Shown piece by piece: positions 1 through 11,342 of a stretch of 64,000 bases of DNA. A model generated the notes under the pieces. It saw only the letters and a program-made list of their open reading frames with translations, was not told the DNA's origin and did no database searches. This stretch comes from Dermatemys mawii (lineage: Eukaryota; Chordata; Testudines; Dermatemydidae): the NCBI GenBank assembly GCA_007922305.1, contig ML677386.1, positions 8,507,326 through 8,571,325 of the forward strand, written 5' to 3'. Every line of letters begins with the position of its first letter. The first letter of the stretch is position 1. The translations under genes and the position numbers were made by a program.

Positions 1-2109
1 TCTTTCATTAATAAAATAGCTAATGGAGCAGCTGGCTCTCTGCATATTTGAGCCTCTTCATGTCAAGGTCTTTGTCCTCATTGGACCAGTGATATGGAAC
101 AATGACTTACGATGTTGAAAACCAAGCCTATGAGGAACTTACTCTGTTATGTGTTTAAAGAGATACTGTTATGGTTGGCAGGCCTAACTCGTGACCTACC
201 TATTTTGCTTATTCTGTCTGCAAAGCCCACGTAATTTTGTGTTCTCAAAACAAATGCTTCGATTAACTCTTTTTCTGTAAGAAAAATCAGTGCTGACAGA
301 GCTTGCAATAACCAACCAGTGTGTGCATGCTTAACTGAGGAAAGTCAAAGATGGCAAGGAAACAGCTTTCCGTTTCAAACTTCCTAATGGTTCTATGCTA
401 AAAACAGCAATGAGCAAAACAACCACCCAATTATGAAAAAGCAGGATTGTTTTATTTAAAAAAGAATCTGCCCCAAGGTTACGCACGAACTAGTCCCAAT
501 GAAATCAGTGGGCCTGATTTGACAACAGTTTTACATCAGTGTAACCCTATTGACTAAAATGTAAATCCTGGGTAAATCCATGACTGTGGGATAAGAATCA
601 GGCCCAGTGGGAGTGGTACATGTGACTTTAGGGGCAGTATATGACCTGGACTTTCGACCACTTCCTTTTCCTCTGTTAGGCTGCATCATCGCCCATGATA
701 CTGCTGTGTTTGTACAGAGACAGTAACTCTGCCTATCCAGACAGAAACCTTATGCCAAAGGAACCGAGATGACAAAGTGTCAGCTCCACAGTGCTGGGGA
801 AAGACTCACACACAAGTCCTGAGCACAGTCACATGATGTGAAATACTTGAACCTAAGCATCTTTTTACTCTGTTCCAGATGGTCACATGAATGACATGCT
901 GGAAGAGTTCTCCACACCCTTTCCCAAGAAACCTGAGAGTTTCACTTCATTTCACCCAATGAGAGTCACTTTTATCCTTCCTTTCCTTTCATAGTCCTCT
1001 CTCAGGACAGTGTTTGTTTTGTGAGCCTGCCCTTTGAAGTGTCCTAAACTGCAGGACCTCCCCACCCCCTTCCTCCACCAATATTTCAACTGTACAAATG
1101 CCTCTTTGCATTATCCATGGCTAAGCTCTTATTTTAACTGTTTTACAGACAGCTTTAATTATTTGCAATGGGAGTATCTACATGCAGAATTCAAATACTG
1201 TCATGTGAACAGAAAATTTGGCATTCAGTTCTACCCACTTATACCGATTTTCTGACTGATTTACACCTGACATGTACCTTATCCCTAAATACATCAAACA
1301 CTGAATTTGGCCAACTCTCATGATCTCACAGTTCTTCCAAAAGAAGATGTTTTTCCTACAACTCCAGCTCCTGAAATCACATTATTATATGAGAATTTCA
1401 GCTTTCATTTTTTAAAAGTAAGTTTGTAGTTCATTGTTAAAGAAAAAAGTTTGGAAAAAAAATATATTTTCCCCAGTATACCTTCAGGTTCCAAAACAGA
1501 AGGCAAGTGTAAGGAATCCAAATATATATATTTTTTTTAAGAACAAATTCTAATGATTTTTAAAGTCTCATGATTTTATGGGGCTTGATGCATTATATTA
1601 AAATGCTTAAGGTTGACAGATGTCCATGGTTTTTGGACTCACATTAAATTTGGATTATTATTTACATCACAGCAACCCAGAGAAGCCCCCATCAAAACCA
1701 GGGACCTCACTGTGCTGGGCACTGTACACACATATACAAAGGCAGACTAAACGCTTCAGACTATGGGACTAAGAATTTGCCTGCAGTGGGCATAATGGCT
1801 TCATGTAACAGTACTTGCTCCTAAATCCTGGCTGAAACCAGAAGTGCAGAGACGCCTGAACACTTAAAAAATGCACAGCAAACAAAATATTGTTAGAATT
1901 TGTTGTGTGTGTGTTTTACTCTGAGAGAGGTTTGGATTTGATTAGATGTTTGGTCCAGTTCTTGCTTTACCAAGCTGGTTAAGCAATCCCCAAATTCAAT
2001 AATTGTATATTTTAAAACTGGCCTTGACTATAGGGTACTTATGTCTATAGGCAGAAGTAGGCCAACTCCAACTGGTTCAATGGAAGCTTTACATTGGACA
2101 CTCAATGTG
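1..2109. other. Non-coding stretch, no feature recognised
   Basis: All reading frames are short and none shows a domain or a convincing exon with splice sites. The DNA is AT-rich, with a short TA/T run near 1520-1540. I see no repeat family I can name here. Confidence 0.5.
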
Positions 2110-2260
2110 ATTAAGTGGAGAGGGAGCTGGCCTGGGAATCAGGAGCCCTGGCTTGATTGCTGTCCTGCTGTGTGATGTGGACAGATCACTTCAGGGCTCT
2201 CTCCTCCCTGCTCTGTCTCATCTCATTACCCTGTGAGGTCTTTGAGTCAGGAACCATCTC
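2110..2260 (+). repeat. MIR-type SINE fragment
   Basis: The order 'gctggcctgggaatcagg', a loss-of-consensus middle, and a region resembling the 'tgtgtgac..gg.cagatcactt' core match the ancient MIR/CORE-SINE pattern in forward orientation. It is followed directly by a MITE. Assignment is by eye against remembered consensus features. Confidence 0.55.
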
Positions 2261-2261
2261 C

Positions 2262-2530
2262 TAGGGGTGGTCTCCACAAGATACTAACATCAGCATAGCC
2301 ATGCCTCAGGGGTGTGAAAAATCGACACACCCCAGGAGATGTAGCTCTGCCAACGCAACCCCCAGTGTAGACAATGCTAGGTCAATGGAAGCATTCTTCT
2401 GTTAATCTAGCTACCACCTCTTGGGGAGGGGGATTAACTGCAGTGCTGGGAGAACCCTTCCCATATATGTAGTGAGTATCTACACTGAAGCATTACAACT
2501 GTACAGTATTTTAAGTGTAGCCATAGTCTC
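2262..2530 (-). mobile_element. Short non-autonomous DNA transposon (MITE), Harbinger-like ends
   Basis: The ends read 'ggggtggtctccacaag' and, on the opposite strand, a 'ggctacactta' type end, fitting the family of MITEs seen again at 37461-37712 and 62273-62460. Shared internal motifs include the 'cacctcttggggaggggg' / 'cctccctgagaggtggtag' block and the 'aggtcaatggaagcattct' / 'aggtcaattgaagaattct' block. This copy is in the opposite orientation to the other two. No coding capacity. Confidence 0.55.
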
Positions 2531-3513
2531 AGTATGTGTTTTACAGTGCCTCCTAGAACAATGGAGGCCTTTAGGCATTACTGCAGTATACATATTATAA
2601 TTACATACAAAATATTAAAAATATTATGGTTGCAAAGTCAAGCACTCAAAAGTTAGGAAATGCCAGCATTAAGGCTGCCTGTACAGCCTTTATTTGGCCC
2701 CCTTATACATAATGCATTATGATACATTCTTTAATTAAATGAACACATACAGTTTTTTCCACAGATCCCAATGCAGACGATGGACAGTGCTTATAATGAG
2801 CAACTGTTCAACATACGTTTTCTCCTGATTGTTCAATGTGTGGCCCTAGGATTTACCTACTGCACACTAGTCAAACCCTGCTATGAGGACAGAATTATTA
2901 AATTTCCTTATGGGCTTATCTATGGTGCTCTTCACTATGGTATCTGCATGCTTCATAAACATTAAGTAATTTATTTTCTCAACACCTCAGTGACATGAGG
3001 GAGTATTATCCCCATTTTACAGATGGAGAACTGAGGAACTGAGAGGTTAGGGTCAAAAGGCACCATTAAATTTGGGTGTCCAGTTGCAGACATGTAGGCT
3101 CCTAAGTAATTTAGGCACCTAGGAACATTTTACCCAAAGTCTCAACTGAAAACACAAAATGGCTCTGAATGTAAGCCTTGGATTTGAACCAATTCCCCAA
3201 ACCTGAGGGAAACATCTGAAAACTAGGCCACTTAGTTACCTAATTTTAGGCTTCCATGGTTAAAAATATTTGGCTTAGGCTTCTCTTTGCTATAGCAGAC
3301 TCATTCTGACTGGGCAGAAACTCGACTTAATGAAAGCCCCATAACAATTAAGCAATAATGACTAGGAATCCCTGTTATGTTTAATGTTCGAGAGGACAAG
3401 GACAGCACAGGTTGAGATGATCAAACTGGCCCCAAACAGAGATATCCCCTTTATCTTCCGCCCTCCTCCACTCCCCTGATATTAGGAAGATTGACTCAGA
3501 CGAGAGCAATTAC
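2531..3513. other. Non-coding stretch containing an old MIR end
   Basis: About 2985-3055 carries the reverse-complement MIR tail signature ('attatccccattttacagatgg' class, followed by 'gaggttag'). Nothing else is recognisable. The reading frame at 2771-2965 has no domain and I regard it as chance. Confidence 0.45.
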
Positions 3514-3683
3514 CTCATTTTGATTCTCCAGCCTCGTTAAAATGCAATGGAGGAGAGTGGTCGTAAATGAAACAGTGGTGTGAGTCCCATCGGAAAGCGT
3601 CCCTCTTTTGTTGGCAGAGTTAACATTCCATGTTGCTGGTTTTGGCTGTGCCTTACAGCAGAGTGTGAGTTTAATGAAGTAAT
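3514..3683 (-). other. Candidate internal exon of an unidentified gene
   Basis: On the minus strand a 170-bp segment is bounded by an AG (upstream 'catgcattcag') and a GT donor (AATGAG followed by GTAATT). It is open in one frame for 56 codons plus 2 bases (phase 1 start, phase 0 end). The peptide has paired cysteines (CC near its start) and a W, and looks compositionally like real coding sequence, but I cannot assign a family. The acceptor pyrimidine tract is weak. It may be chance. Confidence 0.22.
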
Positions 3684-3725
3684 CTGAATGCATGAGAAAT
3701 GTCTGATCTCTCTAATGTTCTCTAC

Positions 3726-3746
3726 TTTTTTTTTTTTTTTTTTTTT
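3726..3746. repeat. Poly(T) tract, 21 T
   Basis: An uninterrupted run of T visible in the sequence. It could be the reverse-complement tail of a lost retroposon, but no element body adjoins it. Confidence 0.9.
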
Positions 3747-4793
3747 AACACTACAGAATCAGAGAGACTGAGCACTCACAGGGAGCAGGGAAATTAAAAG
3801 AAAACATTTAATACTGTGAAACTGTTTAATTACGTGAGGAGAAGTTGCTAGAAGTCCTAAGAGGTCATTACTGGACATGATCCAGCTGGTGTACTCCTTA
3901 TGGATGAGACCTTTCAAAAATCAGTACCGTTTCCTCAACATGTGGGTGTTATTTTTATGCCATTAAAGTAGTTTTATTTTAGGCAGTCAGTGAGTATCTT
4001 CCCTGAGATTCATCAGACTGGGCAGCAAGCCAAGTGGAACCCCCTAAAGCTAAGTGCTCCCCTTTGTCAGAAATATAATACTCGATAATTTAATGATGGC
4101 AGAAGTTTTAGAGCCTGTTTGTCTCTGTTGGGAAAGTAGCTGGCAGCTCTTACACAGAGCCCATCACAGCAGACAATCAATGGCACAGTGATTCCCACTA
4201 CTTTGGGTCAGTTTGGTGTTCCCTACCCTTAACTGCATTGTGTGTTTAAGGAACCCAAAACGCTAATGCTCATGAGGAAACCTGACTGGCTAAAATCCTG
4301 TGCTGCGTCACTGATGATCTCACCATCACAGGGCTACCTATTGAGCCTTGTCACCACTACAAATAATGCCCTTTGTTGGCAATATTCAGGCTCGACATTG
4401 TCACTTAGTTATGATTGGCCAGACAATTCACACAGTATTATTCCTGTTCCCTGACTGGATGACTGATCACTCCCAGCACAAATTCTTATCCTTGCAACAT
4501 ATTCATATTTTTGCCAGGGATACTTGGATACATGTACCTGGAAGCTCACTTTCCACAAACATTCAGTAGGTTAAATTTGGTCACTCAAGTATTTGCAGAG
4601 AGCAAATGAACAGTCTGCTGCAGAGCCCTTGGGAACAAATGAAAAAGTCTGCTGGTACCTTCAGTGGGCTTTGGCTCAGGGCCAATAGGGAGTGGAGCAT
4701 GGCCTAAGCCGCTTGTAAAAGGCCAGGGAATTGCCTGCTGAGGCTGCAGAAGGCCAGAATGTGGCCTCCACATCATTGCTCCCTCCCTGATTC
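3747..4793. other. Non-coding stretch, no feature recognised
   Basis: No domain-bearing frame, structured RNA or recognisable repeat seen. Several overlapping frames near 4242-4569 are short and featureless. Confidence 0.45.
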
Positions 4794-4916
4794 TAGGGTG
4801 TCCAGATGTCCTGATTTTATAGGGACAGTCCTGATATTTGGGGCTTTGTCTTATATAGCCCCCTGCCCAATTCACCCCCTGACCAGATTTTTCACACTTG
4901 CTATCTGGTCTCCCTA
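4794..4916 (-). mobile_element. TA-flanked MITE (mariner-like), copy 1
   Basis: The ends are TA-GGGTGTCCAGAT and ATCTGGTCTCCC-TA, about 13-bp inverted repeats flanked by TA on both sides, as expected for Tc1/mariner-type targets. The interior has the family pattern 'ttttatagggacagtcctga' and 'tttttcacacttgctatctgg'. Related copies are at 29768, 40736, 51522 and 55870. Non-coding, about 120 bp. Superfamily is inferred from the TA flanks alone. Confidence 0.75.
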
Positions 4917-5404
4917 CCTGATTTCAATGGGGCTCCACAGGCTTTGGGATCAGGACCGATGCTGTAGGAGAGGGCGGAGGTGAGCGGATGACCACTCTTC
5001 ACAGTATGCAACTTCCCACCTTGCACACACAGGACCTTCACCAAGAACCCTAATGCTGACCTTGTCGACACTTAGCAACTTCAGGTCCTTACTTTGAAAT
5101 TCCAAGATATCACTTCTGTGGTGGAGGAAGTGGGTATGAGCCACTGTGGAAGCATAGGGCCTCTGCTCAGAAGATGGTTATGGCCTCCTTGGACTCACTC
5201 CCAAGATCCATGTGATTCTCAGGGGAAAATCTACTTGTGTTGGTTGCAGGGAACAAAACTCCTGGCCACTTCTTAGGGAGTAGCAAGCCACCCATGCTGC
5301 TGGAAGAACGTGAATGTAATTCTGAGAATGGACACTCCTGGAGTCTCCTGGCCTCCATGTGATAGTAACTCAGATGTCCATTAAATACCAATGGTTGGAG
5401 AAAA
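4917..5404. other. Non-coding stretch, no feature recognised
   Basis: Overlapping short frames on both strands with no domain. No repeat recognised. Confidence 0.4.
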
Positions 5405-5610
5405 AGTGTATCCACTGGTTAGTGCAGGGGACTAGGACTCTGGGCACTGGTGTTCCACTGCTGCTTGTCCCTTGCTTGCTGTGGGGTTTTAGGCACGTGA
5501 CAGAGCCTCCCTGTGCCTCCATTGCTCCACCATAGTTAAGTGGGGAATGATAATGGTCTTTGACAAGTGCTTTGAGGTCCTCCGGTGTAAGGCCCTACAG
5601 AATTGTAAAG
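5405..5610 (+). repeat. MIR-type SINE
   Basis: Forward MIR order: a 'tggttagtgcaggggactagg' head, a 'ttgctgtggggttttaggca' core, a 'cctccctgtgcctcc' stretch and a 'gtggggaatgataat' tail. It continues to 'tgctttgaggtcct', the usual 3' extension. Clearly diverged and old. Confidence 0.65.
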
Positions 5611-6149
5611 TGTTACTGCTGTAACCAGGATTTTCTCACAAATGCATTTCTAAAGACTGGTTTGATTTGGTTCTAGTTAAGGTGAAAGGTTCAGTTTGGT
5701 TCTTATTTTATCTGATTTCATTTGCTTACCCCAGTCTCAACCCAAACAAGCTGCATGCCTGAATTATCTCACACTTACAGTGGTATTATACCTGTGCAAT
5801 TCCTCGGACTTCAGTGGCGTTACTCTTCATTTATACAGTTGGAAGAGAGAACAGACTCAGGCCCCCAATGTTAGAACCTCCTTATCTCTCTGGCAGGGCC
5901 AGTTCTAGGGACAAACAAGAAGGCCGGTCCCTTAGCCACCAGCTTTCCAGGAGGCACCATATCACTGTGCTGCTTGGCCTTTTCCCCTGCCCCGCACTTG
6001 CCCACTCTGAGATGAGGGTTACCAAAAATGGTTTCTGCTCTGACCAGTAAAATGCCTAGGGCATTCCTGCTCTGTGGGATAGATTATTTCTCTTTACCTG
6101 GAATTGTTGGCCCCCAGAACCATTCCTCAAAAGCAAACAACCAAAACCT
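5611..6149. other. Non-coding stretch, no feature recognised
   Basis: No domain or repeat recognised. The frames at 5696-6050 look like chance. Confidence 0.4.
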
Positions 6150-7006
6150 GAAACTATTTCAAAACAAGTTCCTTAAATTTACCATAATTTGAAGCATCAA
6201 TAGGCATCTTATTGAATATGTACAGAGCTCTGCCAGTCAATTCTGCTATCAGTGTGGTCATCTTTTGATCTCTTAATCCAGTGAGTAATTTCCCATTCAG
6301 TTTAACAGCTTGCATATATGCCCACTGCTTGGTTCTGTAGAAACAAGCTGTACAAATCCTTGTGAAAAGAGGCCATATCTTCACATGTTACTTTCTGCCT
6401 GTTTTCACTCAGCAAGGGATTCTTATTCCTCAGGTGCTCCATGGACTTACAATGAAAGCACCTCGTGGGCTCCTCTGCTCGTACAGGAGATTTGGGACCA
6501 GTAATAGGGGAATGGAGTGGTAAATGCTCAGCCTCCTTTTTCCCCAGGGGTAAAATGTTGATTCTGCTTTCCCCCAACCCTGTACCACTCTGCCAGTAGT
6601 TTGTGTTTAATTGCAGCCTGTGCTTGCTCACAAGTCTGCATACCCAGCTAATTCACCCACAGCATTCACCTTTTTGTCCCACAAATACTGTTTTATATCA
6701 TCACTGCCCATATTCAGGAGTTGTTCCTGAGTAACCAAGTCACATTTCTTCCAAGCTTGTAATGCCTTTACCCCTCACCCACTTATCTACCAAATCCCTC
6801 ATTTCATTTGCATAAGCCATATTACTCAATCCAGATCCCCTTTTACGACTCCTGGCTAAGCAGCTGGCTAAGAAATGAAGTACAGCAGGGGGGTGAAAAC
6901 ACCATCCGGAGAGTTGTACTAAATTGTAATGCCAGATCCTAGTTATAGCTGCTGTAAGGGGAAGGAGGGCTGAGAGGAAGAGGGAGAATAGAAAGGGAGA
7001 GGACAA
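6150..7006 (-). pseudogene. Gypsy-type LTR retrotransposon gag fragment, broken and rearranged
   Basis: Read 5' to 3' on the minus strand, 7006-6740 ends in a capsid-like segment (ANEMRDLVDKWV). A frameshift follows, then a segment with TQEQLL and KQYLWDKK, the pattern shared by gypsy capsids and the SCAN domain derived from them. Next comes 6631-6420 with a zinc-knuckle-like CxxC...H (RCFHCKSMEH). Then 6384-6154 carries LTGRALYIFNKM and ASNYGKFKELV, which belong upstream of the other pieces in a normal gag, so the order is permuted. Frames are broken by at least one frameshift and stops. No pol, LTR or primer site was recognised next to it. The family call is confident; the exact clade is not. 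Confidence 0.65.
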
Positions 7007-7894
7007 AAAAAAAAAAAAAGTCTGTTTTCAATGAAAAAAACATGATTGTAGTTGTATTAAGATGAAAGAATAAGGGCCTCATAGCAGTTTAAAATATGCA
7101 TTTGCTTTGCTTCTTCTGAGGTTTAAGGGCTGACTTCATGAATCATGAATGCTGTTTGTGTAGCTGCTGTTATCTCTTACTCTGTTATAGTTAATGCCAC
7201 TCTCTCATGTCTGTTATAAACCTCTAAGTGCACAGAATGTGTGAATCTTGTCAGCGCTGAGGGGTTGTAACATGCCTGGCTGCACATGCAGGCAGAGGAG
7301 AAAGAAGAGACTCAAAACCCAGCACAGGGAGATTTTTTCTAAATTCACCCTCAAAAAGATCCAGTTCAGGTTTGCATCAAGTTTGTCCCACAGTCAAGTG
7401 GGTTTTTATTTTATACAAAGTGGGCCATCCATTGCTATTTGTAAGCCACTAGAATGGGGTGAAGTTTTTCCAATAAAATGTTTTTTTCAGCAGAAACATG
7501 TAGATCCAGTGCCACCAACATTTTGTAAATTTGTATAGATTTCACTGAATTGTTTTGGTCAAAATGCCACAAAATATTCTGGGAAAAACAGGTAAATGGT
7601 TGATTTTGACATTTTCAAACCGTACATTGATTTTATTTGAAATTTTCTCTAATTGTATTACAAATGTTAAAAGAAGTGTTAAAAACCTGAAATAAAACAT
7701 TTCAATCTGGATTAAAAAAAACCTAGTACTGTAACCCAAAATGAATTATTTTTTGGCTTTTTGATTTACTGAAAAATTTAAAGTTTAATTTTAACCTGAA
7801 AATTTCTTTCAGATTTTTTTTTGTATTGCCAACAAACCCCTTCCCTTCCCTCCCCCCACCAAACCCCACCCCCAAAAAACTGAGGGAGTTAGAG
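7007..7894. other. AT-rich non-coding stretch
   Basis: Starts with an A run at 7006-7019 and is rich in A/T runs around 7540-7850, in a style ('gaaatttt', 'aaaattt') seen again near 12360-12540, 38790-39180 and 50770-51040. These may be remnants of one AT-rich repeat family, but I could not define ends. Confidence 0.35.
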
Positions 7895-8168
7895 TGTGTG
7901 AGGGGATTCTGACCTGGGGCAGAGGGTTGGGGTGCAGGAGAAGGTTTGGGGTGCAGACTCTGGCTGGGCACCACTTACCTCAGGCAGCTCTGGTCAGCAG
8001 CGCAGCAGGGCTAAGGCAGGCTCCCTGCCTGCCCTGGCACTGCGCTGCTCCCCGTAGCAGCTGGCATATCCAGCCCCTAGGTGAGACATGCCCAGGAGGC
8101 CTTGCGCAGAGCATGCTGCCTATGCCCACATCTGCCGCCCCCACAGCTTCCATTGGCCGCAGTTCCCA
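7895..8168. repeat. GC-rich interspersed repeat fragment, hAT-like interior
   Basis: A sharp GC-rich island in AT-rich surroundings with pieces such as 'cttacctcaggcagctctgg', 'caggctccctgcctgccctgg' and 'cttccattggccgcagttccc'. It resembles interiors of GC-rich elements at 42318-43050 and 62964-63325. No ends or target duplication identified, so the class is tentative. Confidence 0.4.
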
Positions 8169-8171
8169 GGT

Positions 8172-8662
8172 CAAAAGGAGCCCTATTAATAAGGCATTAG
8201 ACTCAGTGCCACACAACATTTTAATTCAGAAACTAAAACTATACAATATCATCATGGCACATATTAAATGGATTAAAATGTAAATGGGGAATCACCAACT
8301 ACTAGGTGTATTTCTAGAGGGGTCCCACAGAAATCAGTTCTTGGCCCTATGCTATTTAACATTTTTATCAATAACACAGGAGAAAATGCAAAATCACCGA
8401 TAACATTTACAGATGTGACAGATTGCGGGAGTGGTAAATAATGAAAAGGACGGGTCATTGATACAGAGTGATCTAGATTTGTTAAGCTAGGTGCAAGCAA
8501 ACAATATGCGTTTCAATACACTCAAATATAAAGTCATACACTCACGAGTAAAGAATGTAGCCAATAGTCATGGGATGGGAGACTGTATCCTAAGAAACAG
8601 TGATTCTGAAAAGGACTTGGGGGTCATGGTGGGTAATCACCTGAAGATAAGTTCCCAGTGCA
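8172..8662 (+). pseudogene. CR1/L3-type LINE reverse transcriptase fragment, degenerate
   Basis: Conceptual translation in shifting frames gives the late RT and thumb landmarks: DSVPHNILIQKLKLY, then 'ggggtcccacagaaatcagt' (the GVPQ-type motif), 'cttggccctatgctatttaa', 'aacatttacagatgtgacag' (where the FADD-type motif sits), and SEKDLGVMVGNHLK near 8610-8645. Stops and frameshifts break it. The 5' part and 3' UTR are absent. This is a dead non-LTR retrotransposon piece. Confidence 0.75.
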
Positions 8663-8664
8663 AC

Positions 8665-8740
8665 ACTATGACTGTATAGTACCTAGCACAATGGGTTCCT
8701 GGTCCATGACTAGGGCTCCTAGGCACTACAATAATATAAA
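8665..8740 (+). repeat. L2-type 3' tail
   Basis: The string 'tacctagcacaatgggttcc' followed by a 'ggtccatgac..gggctcct' block recurs at 20060-20110, 52890-52945 and 62630-62650. It resembles the conserved 3' tail shared by L2-like LINEs and their SINEs. Confidence 0.5.
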
Positions 8741-8749
8741 TTAATACCA

Positions 8750-9952
8750 TGACAGTGCATCCCCTAAGACTTTCTGGGGAGATGCTTATAAATGTATCTA
8801 TAACTGGGATATGTTGTATGCTACATATGCCATGTAACATATCTCAGTAAAGGTAGTGACCTACGGAATCTATTCCTCCTATTTGTATGCATGTATCATT
8901 TGTGTGTTTGAGTGATGAATATTGGCTGTATACTTGCTTGATTTCTAAGTAGCCTTAGTAAAAACATTTGGTCAGCTTCTTGGAAAAGGAATGTGCAAGT
9001 TAAGTGCCCAATCAAGAAGCACTTAAGACAATAGAGCTTGGGAGGCTCCAATCCACATAAGTCTACCTGAGGACATTCAAGGTAGCAAGTGAGCAATGGC
9101 TGCTACCTATAAGTTCTGAGTCATGCATGGACATGTGATTTGCTCATGTGATGTGAAATCTCCATTTTGCAACTGGATTCTACATGGTGGGGGAAGGGTG
9201 TCCACCCACAAGAGAAAGTCTAATCAACCTCCTGCGAGACCCCTGCATTTGGTCTTCAACTGGCTCAGGGGATAGCCTCTCCATCCCTAAAGGATACCTG
9301 AAAGAAACTGGAACAGAAGACAGTGACTAAAGGAGGGTGAGTGATTGCTGGACCCAGACTAGAGGGAGTTTAGTCTGTAAAAAGAAGCTCACTGAAACAT
9401 CTGACAGTGAGGATTTTATCTGTATTCAGTTTTATTTCTGTATTAGACAGATTTGCGTGTTTTATTGTATTTTGTTTGGTAATTCACTTTGTTTTGTCTG
9501 TCACTACTTGGACCCACTTAAATCCTACTTTCTGTATTTAATAAAATCACTTTTTACTTATTAACCTAGAGTACATATTAGTACTTGTGTGCGTGTGTGG
9601 TGGGGAGAAATAGCTGTGCATCTCTATCCGTGTTATAGAGGGCAAACAATCTATGAGTTTACCCTGTATAAGCTTTATACAGGGTAAAAACTGATTTAGT
9701 GTTTGGACCCCATTGGGAGTTGAGCATCTGAGTGTTAAAGACAGGAACATTTCTTAACCTGCTTCCAGGTGAGCCTACAGCTGTTAGGGGACATGGCTCA
9801 GACCTGGGTCTGGGTTTGCAGCAGGCTAGCGAGTCTGATTCAAGCCAGGCAGGATTTCTCGAGTCCCAGGCTGGTTAGGAGCAAGGGAGCAGGGGCAGAA
9901 ATAGTCTTGGCACATCAGCTGGCAGCCCCAAGGAGGTTTCTGTGATCCAACA
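8750..9952 (+). mobile_element. Solo LTR of an endogenous retrovirus, plus orientation
   Basis: About 1.2 kb beginning TGACAGTGC and ending GATCCAACA. It is collinear with the reverse complement of 18620-19781: both have an 'actaga..aagacattcagtctg'-like block, a 'ttaataaaatcac' polyadenylation signal (here 9537-9549), a downstream 'acttattaac' block and the end 'ggtttctgtgatccaaca'. No internal retroviral genes adjoin it, so it is a solo LTR. A convincing short target duplication was not found. Confidence 0.65.
9658..9688. other. Near-perfect hairpin in the LTR downstream of the poly(A) signal
   Basis: 14-bp perfect inverted arms (tttaccctgtataa at 9658-9671 and its complement at 9675-9688) around a 3-base loop. 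The same place in the minus-strand LTR copy has a degraded version. Confidence 0.85.
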
Positions 9953-9984
9953 AATACTCCGTGATAATGCGATCTTCGGATGTA

Positions 9985-10560
9985 TAAACAGGGCGATCTC
10001 AAGTACAAGTAGAGAGGTTATATTAATTCTATGTTTGGCACTGGTGTGACCCCTATTAAAATACGGCATCCAGTTTTGATGTCTGCAGTTCAAGAACTAT
10101 GTTAATAAACTGAAGAGAGTTCAGAGAAGACCCTCTAGAATGATTAAAGTGTGTTTCCAATCCGTTAGTGATTGAGCCCCTTGAGTCTATTTATCTTATC
10201 AAAGAGATTTAAGGGTGACTTGATCACAGTCTCTAAATACTTACATGGGGAACAGAAATTTGATAATGGGCTCTTCAGTCTAGCAGACAAAAGTATAACA
10301 AGATTCAAAGGCTGTAAGCTGAAACTAGACAAATTCAGACTAGAAAGAAGGCACACATCTAACTGTGATGCTAATTAACCACTGGAACAGCTTACAAAGG
10401 TTTGTGGTGAATTTTTTTTGTCATTTGAAACTTTTTAATCAAGATTGGATGTTTTCTAAAATATAAGCTCTAGTTCAAACAGGAATTCAAGGAAGTTCTA
10501 TGACCTGTGTTGTACTAAAGGTCAGATTAGAAGACCACAATGGTTCCTTCTGGATTTAGA
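9985..10560 (+). repeat. CR1 LINE 3' portion
   Basis: Matches CR1 3' landmarks: 'ggtgtgacccctattaaaat', 'gtctgcagttcaagaa', 'agagttcagagaagaccc', 'ttaagggtgacttgatcaca', 'ttaaccactggaacagctta' and 'tggttccttctgg'. Degenerate and without an intact frame. Confidence 0.75.
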
Positions 10561-10569
10561 TTTGGAAAA

Positions 10570-11065
10570 AAGAGACGACTCGGGAGAGTGGGGGGGGGGG
10601 GGGCAGGGAGATATGATAGAAGTCTATAAAATCATGACTGGTGTGGAGAAAGTAAAAAAGGAAGTGTTATTTACTCCTCACAACACAAGAGCTAGGGGCC
10701 ACCAAGTGAAATTAATAGGCAGCAGGTTTTAAAAAAGCTAAAGGGATATCTTTTCACACTACACAGTCAACCTGGGGAAATCCTTGCCAGAGGAGGTTGT
10801 GAAGGCCAAGACTATTACAGGGTTCAAAAAAGAATTAGAGAAATTCATGGAGGATAGGTCCATTAATGGCTATTAGCCAGGATGGGCAGTGATGATGTCC
10901 CTAGCCTCTGTTTACCAGAATGGGCGACAGGAATAGATCACTTGGTGATTACCTGTTCTGTTCATTCCCTCTGGGACACCTATCACTGGCCACTGTCGGA
11001 AGACAGGATACTGGGCTACATAGACCTTCAGTCTGACCCACTATGGCCATTCTTATACACTAGAT
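10570..11065 (+). repeat. CR1 LINE 3' end, second copy
   Basis: Adjacent and in the same orientation: 'agatatgatagaagtctata', 'aaattcatggaggataggtc', 'taatggctattagccaggat' and the end block 'ggatactgggctacatagac' followed by 'gtctgacccactatggcc'. A run of 14 G at 10590-10603 lies at its 5' side. Confidence 0.75.
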
Positions 11066-11224
11066 TCATAGCTTCTAACACAAGAACCATAAAGTGAAAC
11101 TGACAAGCAATTATAGTGATATGGGTTACTGTATTATCACTATCTAAGCTCAGCGAATGCAAAAAGTGAGCAGAGTAAGTGACAAAGTTCATATTTATAA
11201 TATAAATGGATGGTTTTTTAAGAA

Positions 11225-11342
11225 CTTATTAGACAAAGACCTGTCAGGAATGGTTTATCTATTATAGTTGTGCCTTAAGTGCAGAGGACTGGATTACATG
11301 ACCTGTTGGTCCCTTCCAGGCTTACATTTCTATGATTCTACA
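11225..11342 (+). repeat. CR1 LINE 3'-terminal stub
   Basis: 'gcagaggactggattacatg' then 'cctgttggtcccttccag' and the terminal 'tttctatgattct'. A third, independent 5'-truncated copy. Confidence 0.7.
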
